Shown: positions 1 to 5,893, counted from the stretch's first letter. The stretch is DNA of 9,604 bases from an uncultured Oscillospiraceae bacterium (GCA_910583885.1 CAJUAC010000085.1:1-9604), one strand, 5' to 3'. A program made the numbers and translations. The notes: generated by a model from the sequence alone, not told the origin.

Positions 1-561
1 TTCCCCGACACCCTGCCCAACACCTACCTGAACTACTACCTCCAGCAGAAGGAGTTTGTGGAGCACTCCGACCCCACCCACACCAGGGCCAATGAGGTCA
101 TGGAAACCCGGGAGAAGAGCCTCTTCGAGGGCATCGACCGCTATAGGGAGACCGGCGTTGTAGATGAGACGGTGTTCTATGCCGGCAGCCACGGCGATTG
201 GATCGCAGATCTGGCTGTTGCCCTGAAAAACGACACCAAGGCCCGTTTCCTGGTCATCACCGAGAACCGCGGCGCACTGCCCAATATGCCCTATGACGCC
301 ATGGTGGAGGTCCCCGCCTATATCGGCAAGAACGGCCCCGAGGTCATTGCCCAGAACCCCATCCCCCTGTTCCAGCAGGGCCTGATGATGCAGCAGCTCA
401 ACTGCGAGAAGCTGCTGGTTGAGGGCTGCATTGAGGGCAGCTATGAGAAGGTACTCCAGGCATTCACCCTCAATAAGACGGTCCCCAGCATGAAGGTGGC
501 CAAGGAGGTCCTCGACGAGATGATCGAGGCAAACAAGGAATACTGGCCGGAGCTGAAATAA
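1..561 (+). CDS. glvA: 6-phospho-alpha-glucosidase, GH family 4, C-terminal part (5' truncated by window edge)
   Basis: The frame is open from base 1 and ends at TAA 559-561, giving 186 residues of a protein that is usually about 440 long; the N-terminal NAD-binding fold lies outside the window. The segment matches the C-terminal half of GlvA/MalH-type enzymes: TLPNTYLNYY near the edge, DPTHTRANEV, ENRGALPNMP, AMVEVPAYIG, NGPEVI, then FQQGLMMQQ, EKLLVEG and a terminal EANKEYWPEL. The AMVEVP plus NGPE pairing fits the 6-phospho-alpha-glucosidase branch better than 6-phospho-beta-glucosidases. Known family biochemistry: cytosolic NAD+- and Mn2+-dependent hydrolysis of phosphorylated alpha-glucosides such as maltose 6'-phosphate, by a redox-elimination mechanism, after PTS uptake. 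A PTS partner would be expected upstream but is not visible. The gene converges on gap. A GTG at 58 is an internal valine, not a start. The choice between the glvA and malH names is conventional. Confidence 0.9.
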   Translation, partial: FPDTLPNTYLNYYLQQKEFVEHSDPTHTRANEVMETREKSLFEGIDRYRETGVVDETVFYAGSHGDWIADLAVALKNDTKARFLVITENRGALPNMPYDAMVEVPAYIGKNGPEVIAQNPIPLFQQGLMMQQLNCEKLLVEGCIEGSYEKVLQAFTLNKTVPSMKVAKEVLDEMIEANKEYWPELK

Positions 562-576
562 GCGCCTGCCCAATAC

Positions 577-612
577 ATGGAGGCTGGCTGCCCACGGGCA
601 GCCAGCCTCCAT
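577..612. terminator. Long perfect hairpin after the GH4 gene (no U-tract)
   Basis: The 16-nt arms 577-592 and 597-612 are perfect inverted repeats around a 4-nt loop (CACG), 15 bp after the glycosidase stop. No T-run follows on either strand. It may be a strong transcript 3'-end or processing hairpin, or a U-less terminator; its position between convergent genes supports a termination role, but the classic signature is incomplete. Confidence 0.6.
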
Positions 613-619
613 CAGCCTG

Positions 620-663
620 TCAGAACAGCCCTCCCATGGGTTCCCATGGGAGGGCTGTTCTGA
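620..663. terminator. Second hairpin, 21-bp perfect inverted repeat between convergent genes
   Basis: Arms 620-640 and 643-663 are exact reverse complements with only TT between them; the core CCCATGGG occurs on both sides. It lies 24 bp past the gap stop codon on the minus strand and 58 bp past the glycosidase stop on the plus strand. Neither side has a T-run of four or more. The most economical reading is a bidirectional terminator or transcript-stabilising hairpin shared by the convergent genes, probably mainly for gap. Confidence 0.6.
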
Positions 664-687
664 TAGGGGCAACAGCAGTTGGATGGA

Positions 688-1698
688 TTACTTGTGATCC
701 ACGCTGTACATGTGCTTGATGAGCTCCAGAACCTTGTTGGAGTAGCCCATCTCGTTGTCGTACCAGCTGACAACCTTCACGAAGGTGTCGGTCAGGGCAA
801 TACCAGCCTTGGCGTCGAAGATGGAGGTGCGGGTGTCGCCCAGGAAGTCGCTGGAGACCACATCCTCATCGGTGTAGCCCAGCACGCCCTTCAGGGCACC
901 CTCGCTGGCGGCCTTCATAGCGGCGCAGATCTCATCATACTTGGCGGGTTTTGCCAGGTTCACGGTCAGATCCACCACGGACACATCCAGGGTGGGGACG
1001 CGCATGGACATACCGGTCAGCTTGCCGTTGAGGGCGGGGATGACCTTGCCCACAGCCTTGGCGGCGCCGGTGGAGGAGGGGATGATGTTGCCAGTGGCAG
1101 CACGGCCGCCGCGCCAATCCTTCAGGGAGGGGCCGTCAACGGTCTTCTGGGTGGCGGTGGTGGAGTGGACGGTGGTCATCAGGCCGTCGGTGATGCCCCA
1201 GTTGTCGTTGAGGACCTTGGCGATGGGGGCCAGGCAGTTGGTGGTGCAGGAGGCATTGGAGACGAAGGTCATGTCGGAGGTGTAGGCGTCCAGGTTCACG
1301 CCGCACACGAACATGGGGGTGTCGTCCTTGGAAGGGGCGGACATGATGACCTTCTTGGCGCCGGCATCGATGTGGGCCTGGGCCTTCTCCTTGGTCAGGA
1401 ACAGGCCGGTGGACTCCACGACATACTCAGCCTCCAGCTTGCCCCAGGGGATGTCGGCGGGGTTGCGCTCGGCATAGATGGGGATCTCACGGCCGTTGAC
1501 GACGATGGCGTTCTCGGTGGAGGTGACCGTGCCGGTGAACTGGCCGTGCATGGTATCATACTTCAGCATATATGCCAGATATTCGGCGGGGCAGAGATCG
1601 TTGATGCCGACAATCTCGATCTCAGGGTGGTTGACAGTGGCGCGGAACACCATACGGCCGATCCGGCCAAACCCATTGATGCCAACTTTGATGCTCAT
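688..1698 (-). CDS. gap: Glyceraldehyde-3-phosphate dehydrogenase, type I, NAD-dependent
   Basis: This 336-residue protein has the usual length of the family. It opens with the Rossmann signature GINGFGRIGR (residues 7-16). D34 (GINDL) sits where NAD-preferring enzymes carry the acidic residue that binds the adenosine ribose. The active-site block SNASCTTNCLAP places catalytic Cys151, and TTVHSTTATQ places the partner His178. The C-terminal SWYDNEMGYS motif (311-320) is intact. It catalyses oxidative phosphorylation of glyceraldehyde 3-phosphate to 1,3-bisphosphoglycerate in cytosolic glycolysis. The ATG at 1698 is preceded 10 nt away by GAGGAGG (1709-1715), and an AT-rich sigma-A promoter lies 70-95 bp upstream. 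It is a monocistronic gene that converges on the glycosidase gene. Strong codon bias creates a long antisense shadow ORF. Function is certain at family level. Confidence 0.98.
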   Translation of the reverse strand: MSIKVGINGFGRIGRMVFRATVNHPEIEIVGINDLCPAEYLAYMLKYDTMHGQFTGTVTSTENAIVVNGREIPIYAERNPADIPWGKLEAEYVVESTGLFLTKEKAQAHIDAGAKKVIMSAPSKDDTPMFVCGVNLDAYTSDMTFVSNASCTTNCLAPIAKVLNDNWGITDGLMTTVHSTTATQKTVDGPSLKDWRGGRAATGNIIPSSTGAAKAVGKVIPALNGKLTGMSMRVPTLDVSVVDLTVNLAKPAKYDEICAAMKAASEGALKGVLGYTDEDVVSSDFLGDTRTSIFDAKAGIALTDTFVKVVSWYDNEMGYSNKVLELIKHMYSVDHK

Positions 1699-1766
1699 AA
1701 GAAAAATTCCTCCTCAAATTTATATTGGGATTTCTTCCTTTTTTATTGCCAATTGAACTGTAAAAT

Positions 1767-1795
1767 ATTATACACCGGTTTTTTTTAAATGAAAA
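1767..1795 (-). promoter_or_regulatory. Probable sigma-A promoter of gap
   Basis: On the minus strand there is a -35-like TTTTCA (1795-1790), a 17-nt spacer and a perfect -10 TATAAT (1772-1767). The predicted transcript start near 1760 gives a 5' UTR of about 60 nt before ATG 1698. The spacer contains a run of eight A residues on the coding strand. No clear operator was found. Confidence 0.7.
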
Positions 1796-1833
1796 GTATT
1801 TTTTGTGGAATTTTTGACACACTCAATAATTTC

Positions 1834-1862
1834 TTGTAATTTCGACAAAATTTTGGTATGAT
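1834..1862 (+). promoter_or_regulatory. Probable promoter of the kinase-like gene and mnmA
   Basis: On the plus strand TTGTAA (1834-1839), a 17-nt spacer and TATGAT (1857-1862) preceded by TGG give an extended -10 (TGn). It diverges from the gap promoter; the two -35 hexamers are about 40 bp apart. The predicted start near 1869 leaves a 5' UTR of about 140 nt before ATG 2010. Confidence 0.55.
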
Positions 1863-1934
1863 ACCTCTTGAATTATCGGAAGTTTGACACGCGGGGCCGG
1901 GGCCAGCCTGCCAGAGCCCGGCGGGCAGCACGCC

Positions 1935-1978
1935 GCGGGGGCAGGGATGGGGTAATTTACCAATCTTTTTTCCCCCGC
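1935..1978 (+). other. Structured 5' UTR segment before the kinase-like gene
   Basis: Within the GC-rich leader, GCGGGGG (1935-1941) pairs with CCCCCGC (1972-1978). Inside lies the palindrome GGTAATTTACC (1951-1961), followed by a T-rich stretch (1965-1971). It could fold in the leader RNA. The T-run is followed by C rather than forming a clean terminator, so I do not call one. No known riboswitch consensus was recognised. Confidence 0.3.
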
Positions 1979-2009
1979 TGTGCATAGACTAATTGGCAGG
2001 AGGTGCCAC

Positions 2010-2837
2010 ATGTCAGATCAAATCGTACAACCATGCGGGGATGTAGGGGGCGTGCTCTCCCAGGTGTCCAACCAGCTGCGCAGCTCCCTGGGCAACATCT
2101 ATAACGCCCTCTCCCGGATCGCCCCACCGGAGCTGCGGGATGGCGACACCGGGGTGGACCGCGACGCAGCGGTGCTCTGTCAGAGCTACTACCGTATCCT
2201 GCGCCTGGCCAACAACCTCTCCGATGCGGCCAACCTGGAGGGCCCCAGCAGGGCCAAGCTGCGCAACGGCGACCTCGTGGGCCTGTGCCGGGATGTGATG
2301 CGCCGTGCGGAGCTGCCGGCGCAGCTGCTGGGGATCCAGCTCTCCTTCCAGTGCGGGAAAGCCAGCCATATTGCCGCTATGGACGGGGAGCGCCTGGAGT
2401 GCCTGCTGCTGAACCTGCTGTCCAACGCCTTTAAATTTATCCGGGAGGATGAGAAGCTTGTCCGGCTGGAGGTCCGGGTCAGCCGGGAATGGGTGGAGCT
2501 GGCCGTATCCGACACAGGCAAGGGGATTGCGCCGGAGCTGCTGGAGACCGTGTTTGACCGCTACCTCCACACCCAGCGGCTGGATCCGCCGCCCCACGGC
2601 CTGGGGCTGGGCCTGCCCATCTGTCGGCGCATTGCCCAGGAGCACGGCGGCAGCCTGGTGCTGACATCCACCGTGGGCGTGGGGACGACGGTGACGGTAT
2701 CCCTGCCCAACCGGAAGCTCCGGGAGCAGGCCCTTGGCACATTCCAGGCGGATTTGGGCGGCGGCTTTAACCGGACCCTCGTGGAGCTGGCTGACGCGCT
2801 GCCCCGGGAGGCGTTCACGCAGAAATATATGGATTAA
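2010..2837 (+). CDS. Soluble histidine-kinase-like protein lacking the phosphoacceptor His
   Basis: The protein has 275 residues and no signal peptide or membrane segment. The start is ATG 2010, 6 nt after AGGAGG (1998-2003); a GTG at 1980 in frame has no ribosome binding site. The C-terminal half is a clear HATPase_c domain: N-box LLNLLSNAFKF (133-143), G1 box DTGKGI (168-173), F-box VFDRY (181-185), and G2 box GLGLGLPICRRI (197-208) preceded by His196. The N-terminal half looks like a two-helix DHp domain: helix 1 at about 15-37, helix 2 at about 56-78. However, the H-box position, normally S-H-E-L-R, reads S-N21-Q-L-R, so the phosphorylated His is replaced by Asn. No response regulator is adjacent. 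mnmA follows after 20 bp and is probably co-transcribed. It may be a pseudokinase, an ATP-dependent switch or an HPt-independent regulator. Sensory input and target are unknown. Confidence 0.85.
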   Translation: MSDQIVQPCGDVGGVLSQVSNQLRSSLGNIYNALSRIAPPELRDGDTGVDRDAAVLCQSYYRILRLANNLSDAANLEGPSRAKLRNGDLVGLCRDVMRRAELPAQLLGIQLSFQCGKASHIAAMDGERLECLLLNLLSNAFKFIREDEKLVRLEVRVSREWVELAVSDTGKGIAPELLETVFDRYLHTQRLDPPPHGLGLGLPICRRIAQEHGGSLVLTSTVGVGTTVTVSLPNRKLREQALGTFQADLGGGFNRTLVELADALPREAFTQKYMD

Positions 2838-2857
2838 CAGCGGAGGGCCGCAGAGAA

Positions 2858-3934
2858 ATGGGAAAGAAAAAGGTTCTGGTTGGGATGAGCGGCGGTGTGG
2901 ACAGCACGGCGGCGGCAGCGCTGCTGCTGGAAGCAGGCTATGAGGCTGTCGGATGTACCCTGCGGCTGTATCCGGGTGAGGAGGGCGCTGGTGGGGGCTG
3001 CTGCTCCCTGGAGGATGTGGAGGACGCCCGGTCTGCCGCCCGGCGGCTGGGGATGGATTTCTACGTGTTCAACTTCAGCCTGCCCTTCCGCCGGCAGGTT
3101 ATGGATGCCTTCGTAGACAGCTACCAGGCCGGCAGGACGCCCAACCCCTGTATCCAGTGCAACCGGCATGTCAAGTTTGACGCCCTGCTGCGGCGGGCGG
3201 ACGAGCTGGAGATCGGCTATATCGCCACCGGGCATTACGCCCAGACGGCCTGGGATGCAGAGGCTGGCCGCTGGCAGCTGCTGCGGGGCCTGGACCGCCG
3301 GAAAGACCAGAGCTATGTGCTCTATCCCCTCACCCAGCAGCTGCTGGGCCGTCTGCTGCTGCCCATAGGCGGCTACAGCAAGGCTGAGGTCCGCGCCCTG
3401 GCGGAGGAGCGGGGGCTTTCCTGCGCCCATAAGCCGGACAGCCAGGACATCTGCTTTGTCCCCGACGGGGATTACCCGGCTTTCTTACAGCGCTACGGCG
3501 GGGTAGAGCTTGTGCCGGGGGATTTCGTGGACACCCAGGGCCGTGTGCTCGGGCGGCACAGGGGCCTGCCCTGCTATACCACCGGCCAGCGCAGGGGCCT
3601 GGGCGTCAGCGCGGACCGGCCCCTGTATGTAGTGCGCAAGGATCCGGCGTCCAATACCGTGGTCTTGGGGGATGAGGCGGAGCTCTACAGCCGGACCGTC
3701 TGGGCGGAAGGCTTCCACTGGGTATCCCTGCCGCCCCAGGAGGGGCCGCTGGCTGTGACCGCAAAGACCCGCTACAGCCAGACAGAGGCGGATGGGATGC
3801 TGTACCCAGAGGCGGATGGCTGCGTGCGCATGGTGTTCCGCCAGCCCCAGCGGGCGGTGACGGCGGGGCAGTCCCTGGTCTGTTACCTGGGGGACGCGGT
3901 GGCCGGCGGCGGCATCATCTGCCGGTCGGAATAA
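2858..3934 (+). CDS. mnmA: tRNA-specific 2-thiouridylase MnmA
   Basis: The protein has 358 residues, a normal length for MnmA. The ATP-pyrophosphatase P-loop SGGVDS is at 11-16. The catalytic segment TPNPCIQCNRHVKF (94-107) supplies Cys101, equivalent to the first active-site Cys of E. coli MnmA; Cys199 in SQDICF (195-200) is the second. The motif ATGHYAQ (123-129) and the C-terminal beta-barrel (about 290-358) are present. It adenylates C2 of U34 in the Glu, Gln and Lys tRNAs and inserts sulfur carried from a cysteine desulfurase, in the cytosol. An additional Cys98, three residues before Cys101, gives a CxxC pair plus Cys199; Cys-rich MnmA variants can hold an Fe-S cluster, so this is possible here but not shown. 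A GGAGGG site (2842-2847) precedes ATG 2858. The gene lies 20 bp after the kinase-like gene and probably shares its transcript. Confidence 0.97.
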   Translation: MGKKKVLVGMSGGVDSTAAAALLLEAGYEAVGCTLRLYPGEEGAGGGCCSLEDVEDARSAARRLGMDFYVFNFSLPFRRQVMDAFVDSYQAGRTPNPCIQCNRHVKFDALLRRADELEIGYIATGHYAQTAWDAEAGRWQLLRGLDRRKDQSYVLYPLTQQLLGRLLLPIGGYSKAEVRALAEERGLSCAHKPDSQDICFVPDGDYPAFLQRYGGVELVPGDFVDTQGRVLGRHRGLPCYTTGQRRGLGVSADRPLYVVRKDPASNTVVLGDEAELYSRTVWAEGFHWVSLPPQEGPLAVTAKTRYSQTEADGMLYPEADGCVRMVFRQPQRAVTAGQSLVCYLGDAVAGGGIICRSE

Positions 3935-3966
3935 AGGAAAACGCCCGTCTCCGTCTGGAGACGAGC
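3932..3966 (-). terminator. Intrinsic terminator of the 24-codon minus-strand gene
   Basis: Read on the minus strand, a 10-bp stem (3966-3957 with 3952-3943, one G-T pair, 4-nt loop) is followed by GTTTTCCTTTA, a usable U-tract. It begins about 29 nt after the small ORF stop. The U-tract overlaps the mnmA stop codon on the opposite strand. On the plus strand no T-run follows the same hairpin, so the signal points to minus-strand transcription. Confidence 0.65.
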
Positions 3967-3994
3967 TGCATCCCGTGTGGGACGGAGAGGTGGT

Positions 3995-4069
3995 TCAGCG
4001 TGCGCTGATTGTCCACTCCTCCTGATAGATCATATCATCCACATCACCGTGGGGAAAACTGGGATCCAT
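3995..4069 (-). CDS. Unrecognised 24-residue small protein
   Basis: On the minus strand, ATG 4069 is preceded by an ideal AAAGGAGG (4084-4077) with a 7-nt spacer, and the frame ends at TGA 3997-3995. The peptide starts MDPSFPHGDVDD, continues MIYQEEW and ends TISAR. It is acidic in the middle, has one Trp, no Cys, no signal peptide and no membrane helix. A terminator with a U-tract lies just downstream, and an AT-rich stretch with a TAGAAT hexamer (4103-4098) lies upstream. The ribosome binding site plus terminator pair argue for a real short gene rather than chance. It faces mnmA tail to tail. I do not recognise a family; conservation across related genomes would decide. It could be a regulatory or partner microprotein, or a leader-type RNA with incidental translation. 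Confidence 0.55.
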   Translation of the reverse strand: MDPSFPHGDVDDMIYQEEWTISAR

Positions 4070-4097
4070 TGGCGTTCCTCCTTTGTCATTCTGTATT

Positions 4098-4128
4098 ATT
4101 CTATGCGCCCTCCTGTGCAATGTTGCAC
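4098..4128 (-). promoter_or_regulatory. Candidate promoter region with 14-bp palindrome
   Basis: Upstream of the 24-codon gene, a minus-strand TAGAAT (4103-4098) could be a -10. The perfect inverted repeat GTGCAA-TG-TTGCAC (4115-4128) covers the region where the -35 would fall. A palindrome at that place is typical of a repressor operator, but the -35 match itself is poor and no regulator is known. Confidence 0.3.
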
Positions 4129-4131
4129 GAA

Positions 4132-4179
4132 AATAGCCGCCCTTTCAAAAAAATGGAGGGGCGGCTATTCCTTTCTTTA
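4132..4179 (+). terminator. Terminator-like hairpin, probably for mnmA readthrough
   Basis: Arms 4132-4142 and 4159-4169 pair perfectly (11 bp) and extend by four weaker pairs (4143-4146 with 4155-4158) around an A-rich loop (4147-4154). CCTTTCTTT follows on the plus strand. It lies about 200 bp after the mnmA stop, so transcripts ending here would run antisense across the 24-codon gene. The minus-strand T-run is weaker. Confidence 0.55.
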
Positions 4180-4334
4180 AAAAGAGAGGAATCAAAAGAA
4201 ATATTGAAAAAAACTCCGTGTTCTTTTTGGCGCTGCTGTGGGGGATACAGGGGTTCCTCTGCCGTTCTTCGGTGTGCCCGGGCCGCCGGTTTGATGAAAA
4301 GCAACAAATTTTTCCAAAATTTTCCCCGGTTTAC
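4180..4334. other. Intergenic stretch with no recognised gene
   Basis: AT-rich at both ends, with a GC-rich core around 4270-4290. Short frames cross it on both strands but none has a ribosome binding site or a plausible protein. I see no structured RNA I can name. A possible long-range pairing between AGAGGAA (about 4185) and TTCCTCT (about 4255) is weak. Confidence 0.4.
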
Positions 4335-4363
4335 TTGACAAAGCGTGCAAAATCCGATATAGT
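4335..4363 (+). promoter_or_regulatory. Near-consensus sigma-A promoter of the FAD oxidoreductase gene
   Basis: TTGACA (4335-4340), a 17-nt spacer and TATAGT (4358-4363) give 11 of 12 consensus bases. The predicted start near 4370 leaves about 130 nt of leader before ATG 4499, interrupted by an intrinsic terminator. This is among the best promoter matches in the window. Confidence 0.85.
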
Positions 4364-4379
4364 ATGAGTGTGTAGTTGT

Positions 4380-4439
4380 GAACCCAATAATGGTTCCCAG
4401 GAGGGAAACAGAAAAAATAGCTCTCTGAGCTATTTTTTT
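4380..4439 (+). promoter_or_regulatory. Leader with alternative helices and an intrinsic terminator (attenuator-like)
   Basis: Downstream of the promoter, GAACC (4380-4384) can pair with GGTTC (4392-4396), or TTCCC (4394-4398) can pair with GGGAA (4403-4407). The two share bases and exclude each other. They are followed by a terminator: arms 4412-4423 and 4427-4438 around TCT, with seven T residues (4433-4439). The stem itself is AAAAAATAGCTC and its complement. Everything lies before the oxidoreductase coding sequence, so most transcripts should stop here unless termination is relieved. The pairing is read from the sequence; the regulatory role is inferred. It does not match any riboswitch class I can name. 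Confidence 0.55.
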
Positions 4440-4498
4440 GTGCATGGAGGAGAGACTAACAGAATAGAATCTAGGAACCGGTATGGAAGGAGGTCCCC

Positions 4499-5893
4499 AT
4501 GAATCAAGACGTCGTTATCATCGGCGCAGGCCCCGCCGGCATCTTCACCGCATTGGAGATGCTGAAGAAGGGGAGCAGGAAGAAGATCCTCATTGTGGAA
4601 AAGGGCCGCGCTGTGGAGGACCGCCGCTGTCCGAAAAGCAAGACCAACCAGTGCGTAAACTGCAAGCCCTACTGCCATATCACCACCGGCTTTTCCGGTG
4701 CAGGCGCATTTTCCGACGGAAAGCTGTCCCTGAGCTGCGAGGTGGGCGGGGATCTGCCCAACCTGGTGGGGGCAGACGTGGTCCAGGAGGCCATCCACTA
4801 TACGGACCAGATCTACCTGGAGTTCGGCGCGGATTCCCACATTGAGGGCCTGGGAAACACCGAGGAGGTAAAAGCCATCCGCAAGCGGGCTATCCAGGCG
4901 GGGCTGAAGCTGGTGGACTGCCCCATCCGCCACCTGGGCACGGAGAAGGCCCAGGACCTGTACTACGCCATTGAGCAGTACCTGCTCCAGAACGGCGTGG
5001 AGCTGCTGTTCGGCTACGAGTGTACCAACCTGGTGCTGGAGGGGGATGCCTGCCGGGGTGTGTGCGTCACCAACGGGCGGGAGGAACGGGAGATCCGGGC
5101 CGCCTGCACGGTCATCGCCACCGGCCGCCGGGGGGCGGACTGGCTGGAGAGCCTGTGCGCGGAGCATAATATTGCCCACCAGCCCGGTACAGTGGATATC
5201 GGCGTGCGGGTGGAGGTGCGCAACGAGGTGATGGAGACGGTCAACCGGGTGCTCTACGAGTCAAAGCTGGTGGGGTATCCCAAGCCGTTCAAGAACAAGG
5301 TCCGCACCTTCTGTCAGAACCCCGGCGGCTTTGTCAGCCAGGAGAACTACGACAACGACCTGGCCGTGGTCAATGGCCACAGCTATAAGGAGCTGAAAAG
5401 CGACAACACGAACCTGGCCATCCTGTGTAGCCACAACTTTTCCCACCCCTTCAACCAGCCCATTGCCTATGCCCAGCGGGTGGGAGAGCTGACCAATATG
5501 CTGGGCGCAGGCCACATCATGGTGCAGCGGTTTGGGGACATCCTGGACGGCAAGCGGACATGGCAGAAGGAGCTGGCTTTCTCCAACGTGCGCCCCACCC
5601 TGCCGGACGCGGTGGCCGGGGATATCACAGCCGCCATGCCCTACCGGGCCATGACCAACATTATCCACTTCATCCAGGCTATGGACCAGGTGGTGCCCGG
5701 CTTCGCCTCTACGGAGACGCTGCTGTACTCCCCGGAGCTGAAATTCTACTCCAACCGGGTAAAGATGGATGAGGATCTGAACACCAATGTGAAGGGCCTC
5801 TACTGCCTGGGCGACTCCAGCGGGTGGACCCGGGGGCTGATGATGGCCTCCGTCATGGGTGTGCTCATGGGCCGCAGGCTGGCGGAGGCCTGA
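4499..5893 (+). CDS. FAD-dependent oxidoreductase, COG2509 family
   Basis: The protein has 464 residues. The N-terminal dinucleotide-binding motif VVIIGAGPAG (5-14) is followed by the acidic residue in IVEKG (32-36). A conserved block follows: Cys44, Cys52, Cys55, Cys59, then TTGFSGAGAFSDGKLSLS (62-79). The middle ATGRRGADW is a second nucleotide-contact strand. The C-terminal GLYCLGDSSGWTRGLMMAS carries the FAD-closing GD motif. This is the layout of the uncharacterised FAD dehydrogenases of COG2509, widespread in Clostridia and likely cytosolic. The natural substrate is unknown. The four clustered cysteines are a family feature and could be redox-active or bind an Fe-S cluster. ATG 4499 follows AAGGAGG (4487-4493). 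The gene appears monocistronic: strong promoter, attenuator-like leader and a strong terminator 50 bp after the stop. Confidence 0.9.
   Translation: MNQDVVIIGAGPAGIFTALEMLKKGSRKKILIVEKGRAVEDRRCPKSKTNQCVNCKPYCHITTGFSGAGAFSDGKLSLSCEVGGDLPNLVGADVVQEAIHYTDQIYLEFGADSHIEGLGNTEEVKAIRKRAIQAGLKLVDCPIRHLGTEKAQDLYYAIEQYLLQNGVELLFGYECTNLVLEGDACRGVCVTNGREEREIRAACTVIATGRRGADWLESLCAEHNIAHQPGTVDIGVRVEVRNEVMETVNRVLYESKLVGYPKPFKNKVRTFCQNPGGFVSQENYDNDLAVVNGHSYKELKSDNTNLAILCSHNFSHPFNQPIAYAQRVGELTNMLGAGHIMVQRFGDILDGKRTWQKELAFSNVRPTLPDAVAGDITAAMPYRAMTNIIHFIQAMDQVVPGFASTETLLYSPELKFYSNRVKMDEDLNTNVKGLYCLGDSSGWTRGLMMASVMGVLMGRRLAEA

Noticed and set aside
679..1788. 369-codon plus-strand frame opposite gap
   Set aside because: Composition is Gly/Val/His-rich low-complexity, it is antisense to an unmistakable GAPDH, and it runs into the gap promoter. 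It is a shadow of strong codon bias.
1834..1848. Possible Rex site (TTGT...ACAA) near the gap promoter
   Set aside because: The Rex operator is an 18-bp TTGTTAA-N4-TTAACAA repeat; here only the outer bases match and the spacing is wrong.
1884..1889. TTGACA before the kinase-like gene as a second promoter
   Set aside because: No -10-like sequence at 16-18 bp downstream; the region there is GC-rich.
1980..2009. GTG start for the kinase-like protein, adding 10 residues
   Set aside because: No Shine-Dalgarno before 1980, whereas ATG 2010 has AGGAGGT at good spacing.
3977..4338. Overlapping plus-strand frames of 67 and 109 codons
   Set aside because: They run antisense through the small gene and through hairpins, with no ribosome binding site and no recognisable domain.
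4394..4407. CsrA-like site (GGA in a hairpin loop) or preQ1-like element in the oxidoreductase leader
   Set aside because: The loop is only AGGA with a 5-bp stem; it does not fit the preQ1 consensus, and nothing in the window indicates CsrA is present.
4390..4428. 12-codon leader peptide (ATG 4390 to TGA 4428) ending in the attenuator stem
   Set aside because: Attractive position, but no ribosome binding site upstream and no codon run that would suggest amino-acid sensing.
4101..4445. 114-codon minus-strand frame in the gap between mnmA and the oxidoreductase
   Set aside because: No ribosome binding site, and it crosses a terminator on one side and a strong promoter on the other. The sequence has no protein-like pattern beyond a short hydrophobic start.
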